The notes under the pieces were generated by a model, which worked only from the letters and a program-made list of their open reading frames with translations, ran no database searches and was not told the origin of the DNA. From the NCBI RefSeq assembly GCF_023276355.1, contig NZ_JALLPL010000003.1:1-64000 (forward strand): a stretch of 64,000 bases of DNA, written 5' to 3'. The position numbers and the translations under genes are program-made. The first letter of the stretch is position 1, and each line of letters starts with the position of its first letter. Shown here piece after piece: positions 16,896 to 25,099 of the stretch. The stretch is from Haloplanus sp. XH21 (GTDB taxonomy: Archaea; Halobacteriota; Halobacteria; Halobacteriales; Haloferacaceae).

Positions 16896-17627
16896 TCAGC
16901 TGCTTACTTGAATATTCTCAAGGAGCCCCCAAGTGCCCACCACGAGTAGTATACCACCAATCACTGACACGATGCCCGACTGTGCTACGTCGGGTAGTCC
17001 TCCAGTCGCCATGCCGAGTGCCCCCGTCACGATGAGAAGGGCTTGGATGCCGGTCGCACGGGCGAGTGCCCCCCGTGGCGACGATTCAAACCGGTCGGCG
17101 TAGACGACCGCAATTTCGACGGCGGCGTGGGCCGTTATAACGACGGATGTCATGACCCCGACGCCGGTTCCGGAGAGGTACGCGGCCCCCAGAGCGAACC
17201 CCTCAATTGCCCTGTGAACGCTAACACTTCCAGTCGCCACGGTTCCCCTCAGACCAATGGGGTTCCTTGATTTCAATATCACCGTCGTTCCAATGAGTGT
17301 CATTCCGACTGTCGTCCCCACTAGGCCGACTATTGATACGTTATGGATGAAAGGAAGCACGAGGCTCACCCCGATCAGCGCAACCAATATGTGGATTCCA
17401 CGATCCAAGAGTTGGCCCCACTGAGACAGGAATCGCCAGCCTACTCGAGCCAGCGTAACACCGCCGACGAGACCGCCGATCCCAGAGACAAAAAGGAGCG
17501 GCCAGAATGGAACGGCGGCGGCGTCCCCAAGGCTCCCATGAGCGACCGCTGGCCGGGTACACATCAGGATCAGCAACCACGGGGGTAATACCCGAAGCAG
17601 GCAATTGAACCCGGTGATCCGTGTCAT
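16896..17627 (-). CDS. ZIP-like metal transporter/membrane protein
   Basis: 243 residues, mostly hydrophobic, about seven or eight helices. The N-terminus (MTRITGFNCLLRVLPPWLLILM...AVAHG) looks like a first membrane or signal segment. VSVHRAIEGFALGAAYL and TAHAAVEIAVVYAD resemble the paired HxxxEG and H.xxE metal-binding helices of ZIP transporters. ZIP proteins import zinc, iron or other divalent cations. The match is by motif only. It is convergent with the dimethylformamidase operon. Confidence 0.6.
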   Translation of the reverse strand: MTRITGFNCLLRVLPPWLLILMCTRPAVAHGSLGDAAAVPFWPLLFVSGIGGLVGGVTLARVGWRFLSQWGQLLDRGIHILVALIGVSLVLPFIHNVSIVGLVGTTVGMTLIGTTVILKSRNPIGLRGTVATGSVSVHRAIEGFALGAAYLSGTGVGVMTSVVITAHAAVEIAVVYADRFESSPRGALARATGIQALLIVTGALGMATGGLPDVAQSGIVSVIGGILLVVGTWGLLENIQVSS

Positions 17628-17851
17628 GAACTATAATCTAATTCAAGTTGGTCTAAATATATTTCTATCCTAAGGGTAGTGCTCCAATTAGCTAATCCCA
17701 TGCGAAGACAATACCTGCAACCAACTTTTGGTAGTGCTCGATTTGGCGCGATTAAATATATTGGTCGTGTCGCAAAGTCCTCTAGAGTTCAGTAGCAACT
17801 GACTCCCGTGAGGACGGAGTCACCTCTGGTGTCCATCCCACGAGGTGTCCC

Positions 17852-18190
17852 ATGCACGCCACAATCGACGTGCGGTTCACGATTAGCATCGACGAGGCCA
17901 AAACGATTCCGCTCGCCACGGTCGCCGAATTCGTCACCGAGCAGAACGTCGAGTCGGTCTTGGTGGAAGCCGTGGTCGAGAGCCTCGACGATCTCGTCGG
18001 TCTCGTGGCGGATCGACGCGACGGTCCCGATGTCCTCGTGGTCGCCACGCGCGAACTGTACGCGCTCGGTGACGAACGACCGCGCGTCGTCCTCTCCCGG
18101 CTCAACGTCCTCGATCGTCGGCACTGCGTCGGTCGCATCCGACCGGGCGAGCAGGCGCTCGACCACGTGGCGGCGCTCGATGACCACATC
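17852..18190 (+). pseudogene. Possible haloarchaeal transposase N-terminal remnant
   Basis: The plus frame begins MHATIDVRFTISIDEAKTIP, LATVAEFVTEQNVESVLVEA and VVESLD, which resembles, from memory, the start of a haloarchaeal IS transposase. After VESLD the similarity is lost and the frame wanders into low-quality sequence. The opposite strand is also open (17789-18187) and was weighed as an alternative, but has no recognisable motif. Low confidence. Confidence 0.35.
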
Positions 18191-18308
18191 GCCGATCGGA
18201 TAATGAACAACGCTCTTGTGTCGAGGATTGTTGGTCGCGGCGGGAAGGGTTGGTTCGGGACGGTTGACTGCTCGGTTAAGCCCATAGTAACCGGAATCTG
18301 GCTCATTA

Positions 18309-18470
18309 ATCTTCGAACGGCACTCGGCACGAAATCACCAGACAGCTCTCCACCAACAATCGCTTACCCAAGAGCGAGAGCAGTATGTGGATATCGCCGA
18401 GGCGCGGATCAAGCAAGAACGTGGGACGCTGACGAACTACGAATCGCTCAACGTAGAAGTTATTCGATAA
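18309..18470 (+). pseudogene. 3' tail of an unidentified gene
   Basis: A 53-codon open tail reads IFERHSARNHQTALHQQSLT, QEREQYVDIAEARIKQERGT, LTNYESLNVEVIR, stop at 18470. The charged helical composition looks coding, but no start codon fits and upstream sequence differs. Probably the 3' remnant of a gene cut by rearrangement. Identity unknown. Confidence 0.35.
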
Positions 18471-18507
18471 ATTATCCCGATTCCGGGTCTTTGAGCCCGC
18501 TGAGTCC

Positions 18508-19893
18508 CTACACCCCCAACTCGCCCTCGGGCAGCGCCGCCGCGAGGTCGGGCGCCGCGGCGAGCAGCGCCTCGTCGGCGGCGTAGGGGGTGACGAACTG
18601 GACGGCGACGGGGAGCCCGTCGACCCGGCCGGCCGGGAGGCCCACGACGGGCGTGCCCGCGTGGGTCCAGGGCAGGTTCATCACGGGGTCGCCCGTGGTG
18701 TCGAGGCTCTCGGGGGCGGGGCCGGGCGCGGCGGGGCAGGCGAGGACGTCGACGCCGGCCTCGGCCATCCACTCAGCGACGTGGGTCCGGAACGCCTCTC
18801 GGTTCCGACGGGCGTCGACTAGCGTCGAGACGTCCGTGTCCCGGCCGCTCTCGATCAGCTTCACCGTCTCCTCGGCGTAGCGGTCGCCGTACGCCTCGAA
18901 CCACTCCTCGTGGGAGAGGGCGAACTCCGCGGCGACGAGCGAGCGGTGGTGCTCGTAGGCGCTCGTCGTGTCGAGTTCGAACCGGCGCACGTCGAGGCTC
19001 TCGTCGAGCGCCTCGACGGCGGCCTCGAACGCCGCCTGCCCCGTCTCGGAGGCCCGGTCGAGGTAGCTCCCCTCGGGGACGCCGACGGTCGGTCGCTCCC
19101 CCGTCGGCTCGGCGGCGACCGCGTCCCATTCGTCACAGAGAACCCCGGCGGCGAGCTGCGCGCCCGCCACGTCGACGGTGAACGCCCCCATCTGGTCGAC
19201 CGAGGGGGCACAGGGAACCACGCCATTGACGGAGATGCGTCCGTAACTCGGCTTGAAGCCGACGATTCCACAGAAAGCCGCGGGGCGGATCACCGAACCG
19301 ATGGTCTGGCTGCCCAGCGCGAGGGGGAGCGCGCCGGCCGCGACCGCGGCCGCGCTCCCGGAGGACGACCCGCCGGGGGTGTGGTCGAGGTCGTGCGGGT
19401 TCCGGGTCGGGCCGGGCTCGAAGTGGGCGAACTCGGTGGTGACGGTCTTTCCGGCGACGTAGGCGCCGGCCCCCCGGAGCGCCGTCACCGCGGCGGACTC
19501 GGGGCCGGTGAGGGCCACCGGCGGGACGGCGGACCCGGCGCGGGTCGGGAACCCGTCGACGTGGTAGATGTCCTTCACTCCGACCGGGACGCCGTACAGC
19601 GGCGGCCGGGACCAGGCGTCGTGCTCGCGGGCGACGCGTGCCGCCGTCGTAGTCACGCGGTCGCGGTCGAACTGCACGAACGCCCGGACGTCCGGCTCGA
19701 CCGCCTCGATGCGGTCGCACAGGGTCTCGGCGTACGTCACGGGGTTGCGGGCGCCGCTCGCGGGGGCGCCGACGGCCTCTCCCAGGGGCTCCTCACCGAC
19801 GGTGTCGGTTATGTCACCCCTTGACGACACGGGGGGTGTTATATCTGTGCCCTGTGTCGACTTCGTGTTTAGTTTGGAGCATTGTGCCAGCAA
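18508..19893 (-). CDS. Amidase (amidase-signature family), 5' end chimeric
   Basis: Amidase-signature hydrolase with the Ser-cisSer-Lys triad visible: Lys in YGVPVGVKDIYHV, cis-Ser in HTPGGSSSGSAAAVAAG, and nucleophile Ser in GSQTIGSVIRPAAFCG. The C-terminal GTPVVGLPAGRVDGLPVAVQF is also typical. It hydrolyses amides to acid and ammonia; substrate unknown. The open frame starts at TTG 19893, but its first 12 or so codons lie over the end of an IS6-type remnant whose transposase stop is at 19869, so the native start seems lost. G+C is clearly higher than in neighbours, suggesting separate acquisition. Confidence 0.85.
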   Translation of the reverse strand: MLAQCSKLNTKSTQGTDITPPVSSRGDITDTVGEEPLGEAVGAPASGARNPVTYAETLCDRIEAVEPDVRAFVQFDRDRVTTTAARVAREHDAWSRPPLYGVPVGVKDIYHVDGFPTRAGSAVPPVALTGPESAAVTALRGAGAYVAGKTVTTEFAHFEPGPTRNPHDLDHTPGGSSSGSAAAVAAGALPLALGSQTIGSVIRPAAFCGIVGFKPSYGRISVNGVVPCAPSVDQMGAFTVDVAGAQLAAGVLCDEWDAVAAEPTGERPTVGVPEGSYLDRASETGQAAFEAAVEALDESLDVRRFELDTTSAYEHHRSLVAAEFALSHEEWFEAYGDRYAEETVKLIESGRDTDVSTLVDARRNREAFRTHVAEWMAEAGVDVLACPAAPGPAPESLDTTGDPVMNLPWTHAGTPVVGLPAGRVDGLPVAVQFVTPYAADEALLAAAPDLAAALPEGELGV

Positions 19894-20362
19894 GCGAAAC
19901 TCTGCAACCAGTTTTCAGCTGTTGTTGGTTCGACGTGGCTGAAATAATTTGAAAACGAAGAAGTTCGTCGTTTTACTTCTCTAAAGATACGTTCGATGGC
20001 ATTCCGATTTCCGTGGCGTTCTGTCTGAAATCAGAGCCCTGATCGGTCGAGTGCAGTTTGGAGATGTTTGGCGCCATCGACGAGAAACAGGGCGGATTCG
20101 ACATTGTGTTTCTCCCGCAGTTCGTTGAGAAAGAGTTCGGTGAGACCGATTGTAGTGGTCGAAAACAGCCGTAGATGGAGTAATTCGTTCGTCTAAGGAT
20201 TCGCGGCGGCATACAGCCAGAACTGCTGGTCGTTGATGCGAATCACCGTTTCGTCAACCGCAACCTGATTCGGAGCCTTTCCGCTGACCGGCTGTAGATC
20301 GGCCTTCTGGACCCAATCGTGAACCGCTTTCCGAGAACGTTTGACACCCAAACTATCAAGAG
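19858..20362 (-). mobile_element. IS6-type element remnant
   Basis: The minus strand carries a decayed transposase: SLGVKRSRKAVHDWVQKADL, VAVDETVIRINDQQFWLYAA, then stops and shifts through HLRLFST..LREKHNVE..FLVDGA, and finally TAENWLQSFACWHNAPN with a stop at 19869. The N-terminal about 50 residues and the left terminal repeat are missing at 20362. It shares the architecture of the copies at 4600, 10157 and 62036 but is more divergent. Confidence 0.75.
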
Positions 20363-20372
20363 CAGAGGGAGC

Positions 20373-20429
20373 GTGGTCGCGACGATTCTGCTCGTTGTCG
20401 GACTCCTCGTCATCGGCGGCATCATCTGA
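20373..20429 (+). other. C-terminal membrane helix of a lost gene
   Basis: Directly beyond the IS remnant the plus strand reads VVATILLVVGLLVIGGII followed by TGA at 20427. This is a clean membrane helix with no start and probably the 3' end of a membrane protein gene cut by the IS. Too short to identify. Confidence 0.3.
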
Positions 20430-20458
20430 GCGGGTTAGGTGTTCACGCCGGCTCAGCG

Positions 20459-20590
20459 ACCATCTCGTCGGATCGCGTGTCGGTCTGGTCGAAGGAGACC
20501 GACGAATCACTGGTCGTAGCCATTGGGTTCACCGAATCAAGTTCACGGCAACTGCGTCTGCTCAGACCGCGCCGCACCCCTCAGGGGCGT
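20459..20590 (-). pseudogene. ArdC-like gene, 5' end and leader remnant
   Basis: The sequence from 20461 to about 20545 is nearly identical to 9484-9570, the first 21 codons and leader of the ArdC-like gene (ATG at 20523, reading MATTSDSSVSFDQTDTRSDE). The GC-rich leader CCGCGCCGCACCCCTCAGGG follows. The gene body is absent. It lies immediately downstream of the 20611-20958 gene, suggesting that ArdC followed that gene in the ancestral order. Confidence 0.8.
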
Positions 20591-20610
20591 TCAAAAAACC
20601 GCTCTGTCGG

Positions 20611-20958
20611 TCAGCGGAGCTCGTGGCGTTCGTTCGCAAAGCCAACCGAGACGAGGTACTCGAGGAACTCGTCGAACCGCTCGACGTCACTGGGCGTGTC
20701 GGTCGCAAGATGACGCGCCCACTCGATGGCCCACTGGAAGGCAGGATCCGTGCCACCCTTGCCGTGAATGTACCACCAGCGCGCCGCCTTGAGAACCACT
20801 ATGGGATTCGTCGGCGGCTGCTCACCGGCGAGCCCACGGGTGATGGATTCGATTTCGTCGGGCACGTCGGCGGAATCGACCTCCCCTGATTGCGTGTTGT
20901 CGATATCGACGGGAATATCGTCGACCGAGACGTTGTCGGGACTCTGTTGTTGACTCAC
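20611..20958 (-). CDS. Hypothetical haloarchaeal plasmid protein
   Basis: 115 residues from ATG 20958. Not recognised. The N-terminal about 45 residues are acidic and likely disordered. A compact part follows: NPIVVLKAARWWYIHGKGG, FQWAIEWARHLATDTPSDVE and RFDEFLEYLVSVGF. It lies 73 nt downstream of the TGT/DpdA-like gene and upstream of the ArdC remnant, each preceded by a GC-rich leader, so it probably belongs to the same cassette. Confidence 0.7.
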   Translation of the reverse strand: MSQQQSPDNVSVDDIPVDIDNTQSGEVDSADVPDEIESITRGLAGEQPPTNPIVVLKAARWWYIHGKGGTDPAFQWAIEWARHLATDTPSDVERFDEFLEYLVSVGFANERHELR

Positions 20959-21031
20959 TGGAAGTCACCTCTGAGAGCTTTCGAAGGAGCCCTCGCCCTC
21001 TCTGGGGGGGCACGAAAAACAGGTCGCGAAG

Positions 21032-22033
21032 TCACGCCGGCGGGAGGTAGACGCTCTGTTCGCCGGCGATCTCCTCCAGGTTGTTTCGATGACGGTGGCT
21101 GAAGTAGCACTCGTAGCTGCAGTATCCACAGATAGCGCCGGTATCGTATTCGGCCACGTACGGGCCGCGGCGAGTTCGCCAGACGTTCGTCCCGCACTCG
21201 GTACAGACAGCGTCCTCGAGATCGGCAGGATTCGGACCCTCGTACTCGATGTCGAGCCCCTCGTCTTGTGGAGTCGTTTCGGGCCAGATTCCGTGGTTCC
21301 TCCAAAACTTACGGACGCGAGCGAGGCTGTGGCGCACCGTCTTTCGCACGGTGACGTGGTCGGCGTCGCGACCGCTGTCGTCCCAGCCGTCGGCCGTCCA
21401 GAACTCACCGAACTGCGCGCCGCGATGCAGCCCGTTCCAGTCGACGCCGACGATGTCGGCTGGTGGCTCGTCCGTGAGTGTCGGCCTGGTCAGCTGTCGA
21501 ATGGCGTCGAGCTGCTTGGGCGGACTCCCGCCGAGGATGTGGACGCGCCGCCCTCTCCAATCGGCAGGGTCGGAGAACTCGTGGGCCAGGCGGTCGGCGT
21601 ATCCTCGTGAATACCCGAGGACGAGGGTCTCCGGGATCGCGTCGATCACCGCTTGACACTTCGGGACGATGATGAGCTCGGCTTCGGGGTAGCTGCCCTG
21701 AATCTCGCGCGCAGCAGTGACGTGGTCGTCGATGTCGGCAGGTTCGCAGACGTCGCCGACGATGCCGACCTGTGGCTCGTGCTCGAAGAAGCGATCGACG
21801 AATCGATTCAGGTCGGGATTCCGGAAGTCGTTGTCGAGCATTCCGACGGGGATGTCCAGACCCTGATACTGGGTCTGCTGGTACCCGCAGTCCTCCCGGA
21901 ACCCTGGTAGGAATCCGAGCTTGTATGCATCCAGAGCAAATGGCGCTCGATGGAGGAACGCCACGCTGTCGGCTTGTCTAGCGGCGTCAATTTCACGCGC
22001 AGTGCTGCAGCTCGTACTGATTTCGAGCGACAT
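21032..22033 (-). CDS. TGT/DpdA-like TIM-barrel protein with C-terminal zinc finger (tentative)
   Basis: 333 residues from ATG 22033. The pattern recalls the tRNA-guanine transglycosylase/DpdA superfamily: VGIVGDVCEPADIDDHV, ELIIVPKCQAVIDAIPETLVLGYSRG (residues 119-144), RRVHILGGSPPKQLDAI (162-178) and DIVGVDWNGLHRGAQFGEFW (193-212), where an Asp would be the nucleophile. DpdA exchanges guanine in DNA for a 7-deazaguanine. The C-terminus has a four-Cys zinc site (C277, C280, C302, C305). Known annotation may be only a haloarchaeal domain of unknown function. The superfamily call is inference from motif order. A TTAACCAACA hairpin lies 76 nt upstream. Confidence 0.5.
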   Translation of the reverse strand: MSLEISTSCSTAREIDAARQADSVAFLHRAPFALDAYKLGFLPGFREDCGYQQTQYQGLDIPVGMLDNDFRNPDLNRFVDRFFEHEPQVGIVGDVCEPADIDDHVTAAREIQGSYPEAELIIVPKCQAVIDAIPETLVLGYSRGYADRLAHEFSDPADWRGRRVHILGGSPPKQLDAIRQLTRPTLTDEPPADIVGVDWNGLHRGAQFGEFWTADGWDDSGRDADHVTVRKTVRHSLARVRKFWRNHGIWPETTPQDEGLDIEYEGPNPADLEDAVCTECGTNVWRTRRGPYVAEYDTGAICGYCSYECYFSHRHRNNLEEIAGEQSVYLPPA

Positions 22034-22108
22034 GAGTAGTGGCTGCGAGGGCGATCTGGCCGCCCTGCACTCTCTCAGGGGGACGAAAAACAGAGCTGCA
22101 GTCGGACA

Positions 22109-22150
22109 TTAACCAACACAATCCTCCGAAACCAGCATGGTGTTGGTTAA
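22109..22150. repeat. TTAACCAACA inverted repeat, copy 2
   Basis: Perfect arms TTAACCAACA (22109-22118) and TGTTGGTTAA (22141-22150) with a 22-nt spacer, identical in layout to copy 1. It is upstream of the TGT/DpdA-like gene. Confidence 0.8.
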
Positions 22151-22302
22151 TCCGGAGGATCTTTACCGCCGACACTCGCTACGAGGCTGTTCACGATAGA
22201 TCTGTACTCACGGTCCCGTTCAGCGATGAGTCAGATACTCAGTCAAATCGGCGGGATGCACAGGATGAAACAGGAATCCGAACCGTGTCTTGCATCATGG
22301 AT

Positions 22303-22584
22303 TCAACCACGTTCGAGGTAGAGCGAGTACAAGACGATCGCCAGGCCAATTGCCACGAGGATGCTATTGATCAGGATCCCCATCTCCAGGGAGACCGAGA
22401 GAATTTGATGGGCGATCCCTGCGAGAAATACGCCGAACGTGATGACACCAAACCCGATGCCGAGAACGCGGAGCGATGGCGTTCCCGTGTTCCGATAGGC
22501 TCTGAACGCGATATACGTGATCCCGCTTCCCAGGAGTAGAATCACCGTCTTGACGACGACGATGGCTGTTTCCACCCAAATCAT
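22303..22584 (-). CDS. Small haloarchaeal membrane protein (DUF7521-like)
   Basis: 93 residues with three hydrophobic helices (WVETAIVVVKTVILLLGSGI, LGIGFGVITFGVFLAGIAHQ, INSILVAIGLAIVLYSLYL). Haloarchaea often have such a protein directly behind a winged-helix regulator. Here its ATG overlaps the regulator's stop by 4 nt (22581-22584), so the two are translationally coupled. It may sense a membrane state for the regulator; function is not known. Confidence 0.75.
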   Translation of the reverse strand: MIWVETAIVVVKTVILLLGSGITYIAFRAYRNTGTPSLRVLGIGFGVITFGVFLAGIAHQILSVSLEMGILINSILVAIGLAIVLYSLYLERG

Positions 22585-22958
22585 AGTTCATCCCCCATCT
22601 TCGACCAGATGTCCGCAAGCCGTTCGTCAGCGTTCCGTGGCGGCCGCTCGACGGTCACCGAGAAGTCGTCGTCCTCGTCCATGGAGATCGTCACGTCGTC
22701 GAAGTCGCGTTCGTATTTCGTAGTTCGCCCCCCGCCAGGATTGATCGTGTCCTGTTCGTGGACGAGTGAGGCATCGCTAAGGAGTTCGAGTTTCCGATAC
22801 AACGTCGATTTTGGGATGTCGCAGGTGTCAATAAGTTCGGTTGCGGTCATGGGTTCAGCTGTTTCACGGAGGATGGCCCGACAGTCGGCGTCGTCCAGCG
22901 CATCAAGGACAGCCTGCAACGATGGCGAGTCCTCAGATGACGCTGAATCACGCACCAT
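22581..22958 (-). CDS. Winged-helix transcriptional regulator
   Basis: 125 residues. The helix-turn-helix is AVLDALDDADCRAILRETAE, PMTATELIDTCDIPKSTLYR and KLELLSDASLVHEQ, the ArsR/HTH arrangement of haloarchaeal regulators. The acidic C-terminal part is DDVTISMDEDDDFSVTVERPP. It is the first gene of the two-gene unit with the membrane protein. Target genes unknown. Confidence 0.8.
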   Translation of the reverse strand: MVRDSASSEDSPSLQAVLDALDDADCRAILRETAEPMTATELIDTCDIPKSTLYRKLELLSDASLVHEQDTINPGGGRTTKYERDFDDVTISMDEDDDFSVTVERPPRNADERLADIWSKMGDEL

Positions 22959-23054
22959 TGTCTGAATTTGGCAGGTACTCGGGATATGCTATGCGATTAC
23001 GATTTCCCAGGTAGGGAATGGGACTAGCCTGCGAACGCTGGTATCTTCCAGGGA

Positions 23055-23282
23055 TTACGACTCGGAGTCGTCTCCGGGCTGCCGTTTTCCATCGTCGATA
23101 ATCTTGTAGAGGCCTCGACCGACCGGATGGATCTGTCCGTGCTCATGGAGTCGGGCACACGTTTGGTCGACCGTGATCGGATGCTGATCTGCAGTGCGGG
23201 CGATGTCCATGACATGGAGCGGCGACTCATCCCCGAGTATAGCCAGGACTTCCCGGTCGAGTTCGCGACCAATGTCACTCAT
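23055..23282 (-). CDS. Small winged-helix protein
   Basis: 75 residues from ATG 23282 (MSDIGRELDREVLAILGDES). An HTH fold is suggested by PLHVMDIARTADQHPITVDQTCARLHEHGQIHPVGRGLYKI. Longer starts at 23345 and 23360 would overlap TFB by about 70-85 nt; from 23282 the overlap is 8 nt, typical of coupling. It therefore appears to be co-translated with TFB and could modulate it or bind the same promoters. Confidence 0.65.
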   Translation of the reverse strand: MSDIGRELDREVLAILGDESPLHVMDIARTADQHPITVDQTCARLHEHGQIHPVGRGLYKIIDDGKRQPGDDSES

Positions 23283-24318
23283 CACATCCGTTGCTCGGCC
23301 AGCGGTCGCTTCCTTCTCCTGACGCGATTCTGCATGCTTGGTCATCACGCGTAGCCCCACTCTCTGCGTAGACCTCCAGCAGTTCCTGGTAGCGATTCCG
23401 AATCGTAACCCGGCTCACGTGGGCCGCGTTGCTCACCGTCTCCTGTGTCAGTTGTTCGTTCGTGAGGTGCGTCGCCGCGTAGAGTGCGGCTGCGGCGAGT
23501 CCGGCAGGACTTTTCCCACTATGTGCGCCCGCTGCCTTTGCCGTGGTGAGGAGATCGCGCGCTTGACGCACGGCCTCGTCGCTCACATCGAGTGCTGACG
23601 CGAACTGAGGGACGTATTCCAGGGGATCCGCTGGTTCAATCTCTAGTCCGAGTTCCCTGGAGATATATCGATAGGCTCGCTGAATTCGGATTTCTGCGAC
23701 ACGACTGACCTCAGCGAATTCAGCCAGCTGTCGGGGCGTCCCGTGTTGTCTGGCTGCGGCGTATAGTGCGGCTGTTGCCATGCCTTCGATGGACCGGCCC
23801 GGCAGGAGATCTTCTTCGACTGCCCGTCGATAGATCGCTCCTGCCGTCTCTCGAACTGGGTCCGGAACATCGAGGGCGGATGCCATCCGACTGATCTCGC
23901 CGAGTGCCTGTTTGAGATTCCGCTCGTGGGCGTCTTTCGTTCGGAACCGTTCGTCCCACGTGCGAAGCCGCTGGAGGCGGGCTCGCTTCCGGCCGGATAC
24001 CGATTGGCCGTACGCATCCTTGTCTTGCCAGCTGATCGTCGTACTGAGCCCCTTATCGTGCATGAGCTGGGTGGTCGGCGCGCCGACACGGCTTTTCTCG
24101 TCGTTTTCGTCGCTATGGAACGCCCGCCACTCCGGCCCACGGTCGATGGAATCCTCGTCGAGGACCAAACCGCAGTCGTCGCAGGTCGTCTCTCCGTGCT
24201 CATGGTCCTGCACGATCTGCCCGTCGCACTCCGGACACGATGAGAGCGACTGAGATTCGGTGACCGACTGCCCGTCATCTGTGCGGTCGTCTTCGATATC
24301 GAGTTGTGTTTTAGTCAT
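23275..24318 (-). CDS. tfb: Transcription initiation factor IIB (TFB)
   Basis: 347 residues. The N-terminal zinc ribbon is CPECDGQIV...TTCDDCGLVLDEDS (about 28-53). The B-finger/reader region is GPEWRAFHSDENDEKSRVGAP. Two cyclin repeats follow, marked by GRSIEGMATAALYAAARQHGTPRQLAEFAEV and SPAGLAAAALYAATHLTNEQLTQETVS. TFB recruits RNA polymerase to TBP-bound promoters. Haloarchaea carry several TFBs with different promoter sets, and this is a plasmid-type extra copy beside copper genes. A palindrome shared with the copper promoters lies 85-113 nt upstream. Confidence 0.95.
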   Translation of the reverse strand: MTKTQLDIEDDRTDDGQSVTESQSLSSCPECDGQIVQDHEHGETTCDDCGLVLDEDSIDRGPEWRAFHSDENDEKSRVGAPTTQLMHDKGLSTTISWQDKDAYGQSVSGRKRARLQRLRTWDERFRTKDAHERNLKQALGEISRMASALDVPDPVRETAGAIYRRAVEEDLLPGRSIEGMATAALYAAARQHGTPRQLAEFAEVSRVAEIRIQRAYRYISRELGLEIEPADPLEYVPQFASALDVSDEAVRQARDLLTTAKAAGAHSGKSPAGLAAAALYAATHLTNEQLTQETVSNAAHVSRVTIRNRYQELLEVYAESGATRDDQACRIASGEGSDRWPSNGCDE

Positions 24319-24402
24319 GGATGCTGGGGTTCAGTACTGACGTTCGCTCACTCTGAATGGGTCTCTCTAACAATGGTGGGGGTCGGTAGTCGAAGAGCAT
24401 GC

Positions 24403-24431
24403 GGCGGAATCCCAGGCTTTGGGAATCTGCC
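24403..24431. promoter_or_regulatory. 29-bp palindromic operator, copy 1 (upstream of TFB)
   Basis: Arms GGCGGAATCCC and GGGAATCTGCC are separated by 7 nt. The same structure recurs at 25100-25128. The consensus is GGCGGAWTCCC and GGGAWTCYGCC with a 7-nt centre. It lies upstream of TFB, likely a dimeric regulator site. Confidence 0.65.
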
Positions 24432-24524
24432 AATATGATTTACCATCACCAAATGAAAAATGCTAGCTCAGAAAAGTGGCCACGTCTCCTCGCAAAGTTT
24501 CAGCCAGTATATGGTGTGCTGTCG

Positions 24525-25064
24525 TCACCCAGAGAAGTCGCTGTACGACACCGCACCCTGGTCGACGATTGTCTGGCTCTCGGGGACCTCTCCGTCTGGC
24601 GGCATACTCCCTTCAGCTGGGCCGCCGGGTTCACCCACGACGATGCGGCCGATCATGCCGAGACCCTTGTGCGGGGTACAGAAGTAGTCGTACGTCCCTT
24701 CGGTCTCGAATGTATGTTCAAACGTTGCGCCCTGTTCGCTGATGATCCCACTGTCGAAGGTTTCAGCCCCGTCTGGGATACGTGTAACTGACGCCTGTCC
24801 TGTCCCCTTCTTGTACGCTGTCGCAGAGTGGCTTCCGCTGTCGATCTCGAACGTGATCGTCTCGCCGGATTCGACGAGGAGCCCGATCGGATCGAAGTAA
24901 TAGTCGCTTCCCTCGGTGACCATCAGAACGGTGTTCGTTCCCCCGTTCGTCGGTGAATCCGTCTCACCGCTTGCGTCGGGGTTCGAACTACTACAGCCAG
25001 CCAGCCCGGTGAGACCGGCGGTTGCAGCGATTCCACCTGCTTTCAGGACCTGTCGACGCTCCAT
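24525..25064 (-). CDS. Halocyanin/plastocyanin-like blue copper lipoprotein
   Basis: 179 residues. The N-terminus MERRQVLKAGGIAATAGLTG with LAGCSSS is a Tat-type signal with a lipobox cysteine, so the protein is exported and lipid-anchored. The cupredoxin domain shows SGSHSATAY with the first copper His and YDYFCTPHKGLGMIGRIVV with Cys, His and Met ligands. It should carry electrons outside the membrane. It is divergent from the multicopper oxidase over a shared 29-bp palindrome. Confidence 0.9.
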   Translation of the reverse strand: MERRQVLKAGGIAATAGLTGLAGCSSSNPDASGETDSPTNGGTNTVLMVTEGSDYYFDPIGLLVESGETITFEIDSGSHSATAYKKGTGQASVTRIPDGAETFDSGIISEQGATFEHTFETEGTYDYFCTPHKGLGMIGRIVVGEPGGPAEGSMPPDGEVPESQTIVDQGAVSYSDFSG

Positions 25065-25099
25065 ACCTGATTATCGGAACGCCACTGATAGACCACTTG

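Noticed and set aside
17789-18187. 132-codon minus-strand frame
   Set aside because: No recognisable motif; the opposite strand has a better, though weak, transposase-like start.
18910-19824. 304-codon open frame on the plus strand
   Set aside because: Antisense of the amidase, an effect of its very high G+C.
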